Assembly: GCF_000472785.1 (NCBI RefSeq)
Contig: NZ_AXAL01000024.1
Location: 1-64,000, forward strand
Reading direction: 5' to 3'
From: Mesorhizobium loti CJ3sym
Lineage (GTDB): Bacteria; Pseudomonadota; Alphaproteobacteria; Rhizobiales; Rhizobiaceae
DNA: 64,000 bases
Shown here: positions 52,572-61,575 of the stretch, one piece after another
How positions within the stretch are numbered: the stretch's first letter is position 1
How the letters are laid out: every line of letters starts with the position of its first letter
Notes under the pieces: model-generated
The model's database searches: none
Seen by the model: the letters and a program-made list of their open reading frames with translations, nothing else
What the model was told of the DNA's origin: nothing
Position numbers and translations under genes: made by a program

Positions 52572-53843
52572 ATGACCAATTTCAGAGATCACATGGGTAG
52601 GCCGATCGTCGCCGTCACCGGCATTGGCGTGGTGACCTCGCTCGGCGTCGGCAAGGCTGACAATTGGGCGGCGCTGACATCAGGCAAATCGGGCATCCAC
52701 CCGATCACCCGCTTTCCCATCGATCATCTCAACACCCGCATTTCAGGCATGGTCGACTTCCTCGACTCAAGCTCGAAGGGCGCCAGCCCCCTCACCTACG
52801 AACTGGCCGAAACCGCCGCGCGTGAGGCCGTGGCCGAATCCGGTCTCGATTCCGGCGATTTCGGTGGGCCGCTCTTCCTCGCTTCGCCGCCGGTCGAGCT
52901 CGACTGGCATGAACGCTTCGCGCTCTACAATTCCGACAGCCAGGACGCCGGCGCCGAAAGGCTGCTGCGGGTGGCGCGCGGACTGAAGGAACTCGACATT
53001 TTCGAGACCACCCAGTTCGGCTCGATCGCCGACCGTCTGGCCGACCATTTCGGCACGCGCGGCCTGCCAATCACGCTATCGACCGCCTGTGCTTCGGGCG
53101 CCACCGCCATCCAGCTCGGCGTCGAGGCGATCCGCCGCGGCGAATGCGACCGGGCGCTGTCGATCGGCGCCGACGGTTCGGCGACCGCCGAGGCCTTGAT
53201 CCGCTTTTCATTGCTGTCGGCTCTTTCCACCCACAATGACAATCCCGAAAAGGCGTCAAAACCCTTCTCCAAGGATCGCGACGGCTTCGTGTTGGCGGAG
53301 GGCTCTGGCGCCCTTGTGCTGGAATCGCTGGAAGCAGCCCTTGCGCGTGGCGCCAGCGTTCTGGGCATCCTCAGCGGCTGCGGCGAGAAAGCCGACGATT
53401 TCCACCGTACCCGCTCCAAGCCTGACGGTTCGCCGGCAATCGCGGCCGTCCGCGCCGCCCTCGCCGATGCCGGCTTGAGCAAGGACGAGATCGACTACGT
53501 CAATGCTCATGGCACGTCGACACCGGAAAACGACAAGATGGAACATCTGTCGCTGTCGACGGTGTTCGGCGAACGGATCGGCTCGATGCCGGTCTCGTCG
53601 AACAAGTCGATGATCGGCCACACGCTGTCGGCCGCAGGCGCCGTCGAGGCGGCGTTCTCGCTGATGACGATGCGCGAAAGCGTCATCCCACCGACCATCA
53701 ATTACGACAACCCCGACCCGGCAATCGTGCTCGACGTGGTGCCCAACAAGAAGCGCAATGCCGAGGTTCGCAGCGTTTTGTCGAACTCCTTCGGCTTCGG
53801 CGGCCAGAACACTTGCCTTGTCATGGCGCGGGAACCGGTCTAA
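52572..53843 (+). CDS. fabF1XL: Beta-ketoacyl-ACP synthase, FabF1XL type
   Basis: A 423-residue KAS II. The full catalytic triad is present: cysteine in STACASGATAIQLGVEAI, histidine in VNAHGTSTPENDKMEHLSLS and histidine in SNKSMIGHTLSAAGAVEAAF. It performs the condensation steps that extend the AcpXL-bound chain to 28 carbons. It lies 48 bp after the degenerate ketosynthase, its probable partner, and 37 bp before a dehydrogenase gene. Its length is normal for FabF. Confidence 0.9.
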   Translation: MTNFRDHMGRPIVAVTGIGVVTSLGVGKADNWAALTSGKSGIHPITRFPIDHLNTRISGMVDFLDSSSKGASPLTYELAETAAREAVAESGLDSGDFGGPLFLASPPVELDWHERFALYNSDSQDAGAERLLRVARGLKELDIFETTQFGSIADRLADHFGTRGLPITLSTACASGATAIQLGVEAIRRGECDRALSIGADGSATAEALIRFSLLSALSTHNDNPEKASKPFSKDRDGFVLAEGSGALVLESLEAALARGASVLGILSGCGEKADDFHRTRSKPDGSPAIAAVRAALADAGLSKDEIDYVNAHGTSTPENDKMEHLSLSTVFGERIGSMPVSSNKSMIGHTLSAAGAVEAAFSLMTMRESVIPPTINYDNPDPAIVLDVVPNKKRNAEVRSVLSNSFGFGGQNTCLVMAREPV

Positions 53844-53880
53844 GCGAGCCACTTCCGCCCCAACAGAACCGACAGGCCTT

Positions 53881-54909
53881 ATGCGCGCACTGCAACTTAT
53901 CGAGGACCGCCGTCTTGAAACGGTGGACCTGCCGCCGCCGCCACCGCCCGCACTCGGCGAAGTAACGCTGCGCATCAAGGCCGTGGCGCTGAACCACATC
54001 GACGTCTGGGGCTGGCGCGGCATGGCCTTCGCCAAGCGCAAGCTGCCGCTGGTCGTCGGCGCTGAAGCTTCAGGCGAGGTCGAGGCCGTCGGTCCCGGCG
54101 TTTCCAGCCTGCGGCCTGGACAATTGGTGTCGATCTACGGCGCGCGCACCTGCGGCCTTTGCCGGGCCTGCCGCGAAGGCCGCGACAATCTCTGCGAACA
54201 TGTTTCGGGCGTTCACGGCTTCCACCTGGATGGCTTCGCGCAGGAAAAGATCAACCTGCCGGCGCGCCTGCTGGTCCCCGCCCCGCCCGGCGTGACCGAC
54301 ATCGGCGCAGCTGTCGCGCCCGTCACCTTCGGCACCGTCGAGCACATGCTGTTCGACAACGCCAAACTGCAACCCGGCGAGACAATCCTCGTCCATGCCG
54401 GCGGCTCCGGCATCGGCTCGGCGGCGATCCAGCTGGCCAAGCGCATGGGCTGCACCATCATCACCACGGTCGGCTCCAATGAGAAGATCGACAGGGCTAA
54501 GGCGCTCGGCGCGGACCACGTCATCAACTACCGCGAAGACCGTTTCGAAGGCATCGTGCGCAAGCTGACCAAGAAGAAGGGCGTCGATGTCGTGTTCGAA
54601 CATGTCGGCGCCGACACCTTTGCCGCCTCGATGCTGTGCCTGAAGCGCGGCGGCCGCCTGGTGACCTGCGGCTCGACATCAGGCGTGTCGACGCAGATCA
54701 ATTTGATGCAGCTGTTCCAGCAGCAACTAAAACTGCTCGGCTCGTTCGGTTGCCGCATGGAGAACATGGCCAACGCCATGCAGAAAATGGCGGCGGGACA
54801 GGTTGCGCCGGTCATCGACACCGAAGTCGGCTTCGACGGTATCGATGCCGCGCTGAAGCGCATGGAAGGCCGCGACGTCTTCGGCAAGATCATCCTGCGC
54901 GTCGGCTAA
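53881..54909 (+). CDS. Zinc-type alcohol dehydrogenase/enoyl reductase-like protein of the AcpXL cluster
   Basis: A 342-residue medium-chain dehydrogenase. Structural-zinc cysteines are in YGARTCGLCRACREGRDNLC, and the cofactor loop is VHAGGSGIGSAAIQLAKRMG. In rhizobia the dehydrogenase gene in this position (fabXL or adh2XL) is part of the very-long-chain fatty acid cluster and may supply the enoyl reduction step; that is inferred by position. ATG 53881 is used although a frame extends back into fabF1XL. It is five bases before lpxXL and clearly co-transcribed. Confidence 0.82.
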   Translation: MRALQLIEDRRLETVDLPPPPPPALGEVTLRIKAVALNHIDVWGWRGMAFAKRKLPLVVGAEASGEVEAVGPGVSSLRPGQLVSIYGARTCGLCRACREGRDNLCEHVSGVHGFHLDGFAQEKINLPARLLVPAPPGVTDIGAAVAPVTFGTVEHMLFDNAKLQPGETILVHAGGSGIGSAAIQLAKRMGCTIITTVGSNEKIDRAKALGADHVINYREDRFEGIVRKLTKKKGVDVVFEHVGADTFAASMLCLKRGGRLVTCGSTSGVSTQINLMQLFQQQLKLLGSFGCRMENMANAMQKMAAGQVAPVIDTEVGFDGIDAALKRMEGRDVFGKIILRVG

Positions 54910-54914
54910 AGCCT

Positions 54915-55901
54915 GTGTTCAAGAAGTTTCGCCGGGATCTGAGGTATCGCTACGGCAGGCAACTGCGCCAGCTGAACTACTGGCTGGTTGCCCGCGCGGC
55001 GATGATCATCATCTCGATACTGCGCCTGCTGCCTGCCGACAGCGCGTTGAATTTCGCCGACCGCATCGCACGCCTCATTGGTCCCAGGGTCGGACGCCAC
55101 CAGGTCGCCATCGACAATCTGCGCAAGGCCTATCCGGACAAGAGCGAGGACGAAATCCAGGCCATCGCTTCCGACATGTGGGGCAACATGGCTCGCCTCG
55201 CCGCCGAATACATCTTCCTCGACGCCCTGTTCGACTATGACCCGGCTGCTAGCAAACCCGGCCGCGTCGAGGTCAAGGGAATAGAGCATTTCGTCGAGAT
55301 CGCCGCCGAAAAGCAGCCGCACATCGTCTTTACCGGCCATCTCGGCAATTTCGAGCTGCTGCCGGTGGCGGCAGCCACCTTCGGCATGAACATCACGGCG
55401 CTGTTTCGCCCGCCTAACAACCCCTACCTCGCCGACTACATCCTTTCGACGCGCCGCTCGACCATGGGCTCGCTGCTGCCGTCGATGGCCGGCGCCTCAT
55501 TCGCCTTGGCGGGTGTCCTGGAGAATGGCGGCAATATCGGCGTCCTGGTCGACCAGAAATTCTCCAACGGCCTGGACACGATCTTCTTCGACCGCCCCTG
55601 CCAGAGCAACCGGGTGCTCGGAACCCTTGCGCGCCACTACGAATGCGACGTCTATCCCGCGCGTTGCATCAGGCTGCCGGGCAACCGTTTCCGGCTCGAG
55701 ATCGAGGACAAGCTGGTCTTGCCACGCACGGCTGACGGCAGCGTCGACGTCCAGGCGACGACCCAGATGCTGAACGACGTGGTCGAACGCTGGGTGCGCG
55801 AGGATCCCGGCCAGTGGATGTGGTTCCACAAAAGGTGGGAGATCAGCAACTGGCGGCGCAAGAAGCGGCCCCCGGCAAAGGCGCCGGCCGCGACCAGTTG
55901 A
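54915..55901 (+). CDS. lpxXL: Lipid A very-long-chain acyltransferase LpxXL
   Basis: A 328-residue HtrB/LpxL-family acyltransferase. The H-X4-E catalytic motif is in HIVFTGHLGNFELLPVAAAT, and ALFRPPNNPYLADYI, VLVDQKFSNGLDTIFF and PAKAPAAT-type basic tail follow. An N-terminal amphipathic/membrane segment (LVARAAMIIISILRLLPADS) is present. It transfers the 28-carbon acyl group from AcpXL to lipid A at the inner membrane. Start is GTG 54915, five bases after the dehydrogenase stop. It is the last gene of the cluster. Confidence 0.9.
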   Translation: MFKKFRRDLRYRYGRQLRQLNYWLVARAAMIIISILRLLPADSALNFADRIARLIGPRVGRHQVAIDNLRKAYPDKSEDEIQAIASDMWGNMARLAAEYIFLDALFDYDPAASKPGRVEVKGIEHFVEIAAEKQPHIVFTGHLGNFELLPVAAATFGMNITALFRPPNNPYLADYILSTRRSTMGSLLPSMAGASFALAGVLENGGNIGVLVDQKFSNGLDTIFFDRPCQSNRVLGTLARHYECDVYPARCIRLPGNRFRLEIEDKLVLPRTADGSVDVQATTQMLNDVVERWVREDPGQWMWFHKRWEISNWRRKKRPPAKAPAATS

Positions 55902-55971
55902 GCAAGTCGCCGGCGAGAACCGCGAGTTCCACGCCGGCCGACAGCATCTATGTCAGGCGAACCGCTTGCTG

Positions 55972-56403
55972 CTAGTTGGTCACGACAATGCGTGTGTTGC
56001 CGAAGCCGACTTCCTGCACCATCGAATAGAAGGTCGCGGCATTGGCCGTGTGCAGCCGCACGCAACCATGCGAGGCCGGCCGGCCAAGCTGCCTGACAGC
56101 ACCCGTCCCATGGATGGCATAGCCGCCATGGAAGAACACCGAATAAGGCATCGGCGACATATGGTATTTGCGCGAATACCACATCCGGGCCAGGCGCTGC
56201 GGCCGATAGGTGCCACGCGGCGTGAAATAGCCGGGACGCGCCGTGGACACGGTCCACCGGTAAACCGACAGGCCATATCTGACCGTCATCGTCTGCGACG
56301 ACACGTCGATATTCGCTTCCAACATGGCCGCATGGCTGGCGGCCGGCGCGCCAAACAGCGCGGTTGCCAACATCGCCGCTGCGACTAGAAAAGACTTCTT
56401 CAT
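55972..56403 (-). CDS. L,D-transpeptidase (YkuD domain)
   Basis: A 143-residue exported enzyme. A signal peptide (to about PAASHAAML) is followed by a minimal YkuD domain with the catalytic motif HGTGAVRQLGRPASHGCVRL, containing the histidine and the SHGC nucleophile cysteine. It forms 3-3 cross-links in peptidoglycan or attaches proteins to it. At about 120 mature residues it is a small member, without added LysM or PG-binding domains. Start 56403 follows the typical MKKS opening; it converges on lpxXL with a 70-bp gap. Confidence 0.88.
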   Translation of the reverse strand: MKKSFLVAAAMLATALFGAPAASHAAMLEANIDVSSQTMTVRYGLSVYRWTVSTARPGYFTPRGTYRPQRLARMWYSRKYHMSPMPYSVFFHGGYAIHGTGAVRQLGRPASHGCVRLHTANAATFYSMVQEVGFGNTRIVVTN

Positions 56404-56624
56404 GCGACCAAACCCCTTTGATTGCCCTTGCCTGTCTGCCCTCACGATGTTTTTCATCTTTTTAATGGCAGGTGAACGGGATAACACACACTCCTTGATC
56501 AATTCCCCAATCCAAAGCAGCGAATTTGAACGATTTCCCGCGATAGTTGCCGCAACGACACGTCGCACGGACTTGATTGCCGGCGGGCTTGCAATGCAGC
56601 GCCGATCGCTGCTCAACTCTCCCG

Positions 56625-57902
56625 ATGAACGAACGACTCTTGCAAGCAATCGATGAAAGGCGCGACGACGTCGTCGCGCTGACCACGGACCTAATCCGGT
56701 TTCCGACCATCAATCCGCCCGGCGAAGCCTACCGGCCATGCGCCGAATATCTTGGCGCGCGATTGAAGAAGAGCGGTTTTGAGACCGAGTTCATCCGCGC
56801 CGAGGGTACGCCCGGCGACAGCGATCGCTACCCGCGCGTCAATGTCGTGGCCCGGTTCGACGGCCGCTCACCCGGCGCCTGCGTTCACTTCAATTCGCAT
56901 ATCGACGTGGTCGAGGCCGGCGACGGCTGGACAGTCGATCCCTTTGCCGGCGTCGTCAGGGACGGCAAGGTCTATGGACGCGGCGCCTGCGACATGAAAG
57001 GCGGCCTCGCCGCCTCGATCATCGCCGCCGAGGCCTTCATGGAGGTCTATCCCGATTTTCCCGGCGCCATTGAGATATCGGGCACGGTGGACGAAGAATC
57101 CGGCGGCTTCGGCGGCGTCGCTCATCTGGCTGGGCTCGGCTATTTCTCGAAGCCCAGGGTCGACCACGTCATCATCCCCGAGCCGTTGAACAAGGACCGC
57201 ATCTGCCTTGGCCACCGCGGTGTCTGGTGGGCCGAAATCGAGACCAAGGGCGAGATCGCGCACGGCTCGATGCCGTTTTTGGGCGACAATGCGGTGCGCC
57301 ATATGGGTGCGGTGCTACGGGCTTTCGAGGACGAACTGTTTCCGGCGCTCGACCGCAAGATGACGCGCATGCCGGTCGTGCCCGAAGGTGCAAAACGCTC
57401 GACCATGAACATCAATTCCATCCATGGCGGCCAGACCGAGGATTTCCGGCCCGGCCTGCCCTCGCCCAACGTGCCCGATTCTTGTAGGCTGACCATCGAC
57501 CGCCGCTTCCTGCTCGAGGAAGATCTCGCAACGGTCAAAGGCGAGGTGACCGGCATTCTCGAACGGCTGAAGCGCGACCGCAAAAAGTTCGACTATGAAA
57601 TCCGCGACCTGATGGAAGTGTTGCCGCTGATGACCGAGCGCGACGCGCCGGTGGTCAAGGCTGTTGCGCAAGGCATTCATGCGATCTTCGACCGCGAGCC
57701 CGACTATGTCATCTCGCCCGGCACCTACGACCAGAAGCACATTGCCCGCATCGGCCATATCTACGACTGCATCGCCTATGGACCCGGGATTCTCGACCTT
57801 GCCCACCGGCCGGACGAATGGGTCGGGATTTCGGACATGGTGGAATCGGCCAAGGTGATGGCGATCGGGCTCAACGTGCTGCTGCGCGGCACAACCGGAT
57901 GA
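56625..57902 (+). CDS. M20-family metallopeptidase (ArgE/DapE type)
   Basis: A 425-residue zinc peptidase/deacylase. Metal and catalytic residues sit in VHFNSHIDVVEAGDGW, RGACDMKGGLAA and GTVDEESGGFGG; the final metal-binding region is PGTYDQKHIARIG, where the usual terminal histidine lies in the KH pair. The middle dimerisation domain begins near residue 190. It hydrolyses N-acyl amino acids or dipeptides. It precedes, by about 125 bp, a peptide-type ABC transporter, so import followed by hydrolysis is a plausible joint function. ATG 56625 is used. Confidence 0.87.
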   Translation: MNERLLQAIDERRDDVVALTTDLIRFPTINPPGEAYRPCAEYLGARLKKSGFETEFIRAEGTPGDSDRYPRVNVVARFDGRSPGACVHFNSHIDVVEAGDGWTVDPFAGVVRDGKVYGRGACDMKGGLAASIIAAEAFMEVYPDFPGAIEISGTVDEESGGFGGVAHLAGLGYFSKPRVDHVIIPEPLNKDRICLGHRGVWWAEIETKGEIAHGSMPFLGDNAVRHMGAVLRAFEDELFPALDRKMTRMPVVPEGAKRSTMNINSIHGGQTEDFRPGLPSPNVPDSCRLTIDRRFLLEEDLATVKGEVTGILERLKRDRKKFDYEIRDLMEVLPLMTERDAPVVKAVAQGIHAIFDREPDYVISPGTYDQKHIARIGHIYDCIAYGPGILDLAHRPDEWVGISDMVESAKVMAIGLNVLLRGTTG

Positions 57903-58026
57903 GTGGCCCGCGGCGCAAAAACATTTCTCCTGGCGCGACGCGACAGCACGAAACGCAATTTACTCCCGCGCGAAATCACGCTTCTATCCCAAGGCTTGAG
58001 CATTTGAGCACATGGGGAGTTCAGCG

Positions 58027-59505
58027 ATGAAACTGTGGAAGACCCTTCTGGCCGCTGCCGTGCTGGCGGTCGCAACCGCGACCTCGGCGTTTGCCGCCCG
58101 GACCGACCTCGTCATCGGCATTCCGCTTGAACCCCCGCATCTCGACCCGACGGCGGGAGCGGCCGCGGCCATCAGGGAGGTCACCTACGCCAATGTCTTC
58201 GAGGGCCTTACCCGCATCGGCCCCAACAGCGAGGTCCTGCCGGATCTGGCCGAGAGCTGGACCATTTCCGATGACGGCAAGGTCTACACCTTCAAGCTGC
58301 ACACCGGCGTGAAATTCCACGACGGCGCCGATTTCAGCGCCGACGACGTGAAGTTCTCGCTCGACCGTGCCCGCGCGGAAAACTCCCTCAACGCGCAAAA
58401 GCAGCTGTTTGCCGCCATCGACAAGGTCGAGGTGGTCGACCCCGCCACCGTGAAGGTGACGCTCGCCCACCCGCAGGGCTCGTTCCTCTACAATATGGGC
58501 TGGGGCGACGCGGTGATCGTGTCGCCGAAATCCGCCGATACCAACAAGGAGAAGCCTGTTGGCACCGGCCCCTTCAAGTTCGACAGCTGGGCCAAGGGTT
58601 CATCAATCACCCTGGTGAAAGCTGAGCATTACTGGGGCGCCCCTGTTTTCCTTGAAAAAGTCGAGTTCCGCGTCGTTCCCGATGCGGCGGCGGCCGTGCC
58701 GGCGCTGCTTTCGGGCGACATACAGGCTTTCCCCTTCTTCGATCCCGACAGCGTCGCTCAGGTCAAGGATGATCCCCGCTTCAAGGTCGTGGTCGGCGCG
58801 ACCGAAGGCGAGACCATCCTGTCCATCAACAACAAGCAGCCGCCCTTCGACAAGCTGCAGGTGCGGCAGGCAATCTCCTACGCGCTCGACCGCAAGGCGA
58901 TCATCGACGGCGCCTCGGCCGGCCTCGGCCTGCCGATCGGCTCGCATATGTCACCGGCCAACAAATATTATGTCGACCTCACCGGCCGCTATCCGCACGA
59001 CGTCGCCAAAGCCAAGGAATTGCTGAAGGAGGCGGGACTGGAGAACGGCTTCAAGGCCACACTGAAGCTGCCGCCGACGTCCTATGCCCGACTCGGCGGC
59101 GAGATCATCGCATCGCAGCTCCGCGACGTTGGCATCAACCTCGAAATCATCCCGGTCGAATGGGCGCAGTGGCTGGATCAGGTGTTCACCAAGAAGGACT
59201 ACGACCTGACCATCGTCTCCCACACCGAGCCCAACGACATCGATATCTATTCGCGCAAGGACTACTACTTCAATTACGACAACCCCACCTTCAACAAGGT
59301 GATTGCCGATCTGGACGTGACGTCCGACGAGGCCAAGCGCAAGGAATTGTATGCGCAAGCGCAAACAATCCTGGCCGACGATGCGGTGGTCGGCTTCCTC
59401 TACGAACTGCCAAAGGTCGGAGTCTGGGACGCCAAGCTGCAAGGGCTCTGGGAAAACGCACCGATCCCCGCCAACGACCTGACAAAGGTGAAGTGGAGCG
59501 AGTGA
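58027..59505 (+). CDS. Peptide/nickel-type ABC transporter substrate-binding protein
   Basis: A 492-residue SBP_bac_5 protein. A signal peptide (MKLWKTLLAAAVLAVATATS AFAA) leads into the family opening LVIGIPLEPPHLDPTAGAAA, then VFEGLTRIGPNSEVLPDLAESW and GVKFHDGADFSADDVKFSLD, the hallmark of this group. It binds oligopeptides or similar compounds in the periplasm for the permeases and ATPases encoded next. ATG 58027 follows GGGGAGTTCAGCG. A large inverted repeat separates it from the permease genes. Confidence 0.92.
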   Translation: MKLWKTLLAAAVLAVATATSAFAARTDLVIGIPLEPPHLDPTAGAAAAIREVTYANVFEGLTRIGPNSEVLPDLAESWTISDDGKVYTFKLHTGVKFHDGADFSADDVKFSLDRARAENSLNAQKQLFAAIDKVEVVDPATVKVTLAHPQGSFLYNMGWGDAVIVSPKSADTNKEKPVGTGPFKFDSWAKGSSITLVKAEHYWGAPVFLEKVEFRVVPDAAAAVPALLSGDIQAFPFFDPDSVAQVKDDPRFKVVVGATEGETILSINNKQPPFDKLQVRQAISYALDRKAIIDGASAGLGLPIGSHMSPANKYYVDLTGRYPHDVAKAKELLKEAGLENGFKATLKLPPTSYARLGGEIIASQLRDVGINLEIIPVEWAQWLDQVFTKKDYDLTIVSHTEPNDIDIYSRKDYYFNYDNPTFNKVIADLDVTSDEAKRKELYAQAQTILADDAVVGFLYELPKVGVWDAKLQGLWENAPIPANDLTKVKWSE

Positions 59506-59543
59506 GGGTGGTAGCCAAAGGGCGCCGCTTGCGCTCCGTCATA

Positions 59544-59698
59544 CCCCCCTCTGCCCTGCCGGGCATCTCCCCCTCAAGGGGGGAGATTGGCAATCTCAAC
59601 GTTGCCGCCGACCATGCAACGTTGGCGATTGGTGAAAGTCGTGGTGAGAGAGTGATCTCCCCCCTCGAGGGGGAGATGTCCGCCAGGACAGAGGGGGG
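59544..59698. repeat. Palindromic intergenic repeat between binding protein and permease genes
   Basis: CCCCCCTCTG (59544-59553) and CAGAGGGGGG (59689-59698) are perfect inverse arms; within them GCATCTCCCCCTC and GAGGGGGAGATG pair again. The element may stabilise the upstream mRNA and so allow more binding protein than permease to be made. It resembles other rhizobial extragenic palindromes. Confidence 0.75.
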
Positions 59699-59761
59699 CG
59701 CCGTAGAACTCAACCGTCACCGGTTGTTCGCCTTAGACGACGCTCCGGCCCCTCACCTCCC

Positions 59762-60709
59762 ATGACCGCCTACCTCCTCAAACGCCTGGCCATCTCCCTC
59801 GCCACCCTGCTGCTGGCCTCTATGGTCGTCTTCGCCGTGCTGGAGATCCTGCCCGGCGACCCGGCGCGGCTGATGCTGGGCATGAACGCCAGCGCCGACC
59901 AGGTGGAACTCCTGCGCAACCAGATGGGGCTCAACGCGCCGATGGTCTGGCGTTATCTGCACTGGGTTGGCGGCCTGCTCAGCCTCGATTTCGGTCGCTC
60001 CTACACCTATTCGGTGCCGGTCATCGATCTCGTGCGGGAGCGGCTTGCCGTCTCGCTGCCCCTGGCGCTGATCGCGCTGGCGCTCTCCACCATCATCGCG
60101 ATACCCGTCGGCCTGTTTTCCGCCAGCCGGCGCGGCCGGGCCGGCGACACGATTTCAATGGGTGCGGCCCAGCTTGGCGTCGCCGTGCCAAATTTCTGGT
60201 TCGCGCTGATGCTGATCTATGTCTTCGCCGTCTGGCTGCGGCTGGTCCCGGCCGGTGGCTTTCCCGGCTGGGGAGCCGGCGCCTGGCAAGCCTTGAAATC
60301 CCTGCTTCTTCCTGCGGTGGCCCTTGCCTTGCCGCAAGCAGCCATCCTGGCGCGCGTCACCCGTTCGGCGCTGATCGAGGTGCTGAACGAGGACTATATC
60401 CGCACCGCCCGCGCCAAGGGCCTGCCCTACCGCACTGTCCTGTGGCGCCACGCGCTGCGCAACGCCATGATCCCGGTGCTGACCATTCTGGGCCTGCAAT
60501 TCGCCTTCCTGCTCGCCGGCACCATCATCATCGAGAATGTTTTTTATCTCCCCGGCCTCGGCCGGCTGGTGTTCCAGGCGATAACCCAGCGCGACCTGAT
60601 CGTCGTCGAAAGCGTCGTCATGCTGCTGGTCGCCGCCGTCATTGCCGTCAACCTCGTCGTCGACCTCTCCTATGCGGTCGTCGATCCGCGTCTGAGAAGC
60701 CGGCAATGA
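59762..60709 (+). CDS. Peptide-type ABC transporter permease (DppB family)
   Basis: A 315-residue permease with six helices. FAVLEILPGDPARLMLGMNA near the start, the cytoplasmic DppB loop containing RTARAKGLPYRTVLWRHALR NAMIPV (the EAA motif that contacts the ATPase), and QRDLIVVESVVMLLVAAVIA are typical. It forms half of the inner-membrane channel. Its stop overlaps the next start as ATGA, so the two permeases are made together. Confidence 0.92.
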   Translation: MTAYLLKRLAISLATLLLASMVVFAVLEILPGDPARLMLGMNASADQVELLRNQMGLNAPMVWRYLHWVGGLLSLDFGRSYTYSVPVIDLVRERLAVSLPLALIALALSTIIAIPVGLFSASRRGRAGDTISMGAAQLGVAVPNFWFALMLIYVFAVWLRLVPAGGFPGWGAGAWQALKSLLLPAVALALPQAAILARVTRSALIEVLNEDYIRTARAKGLPYRTVLWRHALRNAMIPVLTILGLQFAFLLAGTIIIENVFYLPGLGRLVFQAITQRDLIVVESVVMLLVAAVIAVNLVVDLSYAVVDPRLRSRQ

Positions 60710-61575
60710 CCCTCCACGTCGACATCCCCGAAGAGACATTCAGCTCCATCCTGGCCAAGGCATTCAGGAACACAGCTTTCGTCACCGGCTTCGTCATCAC
60801 CTTGCTGATCCTGGCGATGGCGGTCGTGTCCTATATCTGGACGCCTTACGACGTGACGAAGCTGGTCATAGCGGACAAGACGCAAGGCCCTTCGCTGGCG
60901 CATTGGTTCGGCACCGACCATTTCGGCCGTGACATCCTGTCGATGATCATGGTCGGCGCCCGCAATTCGATCGCCGTGGCGCTGGTCGCGGTCGGCATCG
61001 GCATGGGCGTCGGCGTGCCCCTCGGCGCCTTTGCCGCCGCACGCAGCGGCTTGGTCGACGAAGCGCTAATGCGCATCAACGATCTCGTCTTCGCCTTCCC
61101 GGCGCTGCTGTCGGCCATCATGATAACAGCCATCTTCGGGCCGGGCGCCGTCAACGCCATCCTCGCCATCGGCATCTTCAACATCCCGGTCTTTGCCCGC
61201 GTCGCCCGCGCCGGCGCGATGGCGATCTGGCCGCGCGAATTCATCCTTGCCGCTCGTGCCGCGGGAAAGAGCAGCACGCAGATATCGATCGAACATGTGC
61301 TGCCCAACATCGCCACGCTGCTCCTGGTGCAAGGCACCATCCAATTCGCGCTGGGCATCCTCGCCGAAGCCGGACTTTCCTATCTCGGCCTCGGCGCGCA
61401 GCCGCCCATGCCGAGCTGGGGCCGCATGCTGTTCGACGCGCAGACCCGCATGGTGGTCGCGCCATGGATGGCGATCTTTCCCGGCATGGCGATCGTCATC
61501 ACCGTGCTCGGCCTGAACCTCCTTGGCGACGGCATCGCCGACATTCTCGACCCGAAATCGCGGCGGCAGCGATGA
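60706..61575 (+). CDS. Peptide-type ABC transporter permease (DppC family)
   Basis: A 289-residue permease. HWFGTDHFGRDILSMIMVGA is the DppC signature after helix 1, the EAA loop is EFILAARAAGKSSTQISIEH VLPN, and LSYLGLGAQPPMPSWGRMLF follows as in the family. It is the second half of the channel. Its stop overlaps the ATPase start as ATGA. Confidence 0.92.
   Translation: MTLHVDIPEETFSSILAKAFRNTAFVTGFVITLLILAMAVVSYIWTPYDVTKLVIADKTQGPSLAHWFGTDHFGRDILSMIMVGARNSIAVALVAVGIGMGVGVPLGAFAAARSGLVDEALMRINDLVFAFPALLSAIMITAIFGPGAVNAILAIGIFNIPVFARVARAGAMAIWPREFILAARAAGKSSTQISIEHVLPNIATLLLVQGTIQFALGILAEAGLSYLGLGAQPPMPSWGRMLFDAQTRMVVAPWMAIFPGMAIVITVLGLNLLGDGIADILDPKSRRQR

Noticed and set aside
51222-52592. 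A 456-codon open frame on the minus strand
   Set aside because: It is antisense to the FabF2XL-type gene; composition is that of a shadow frame.
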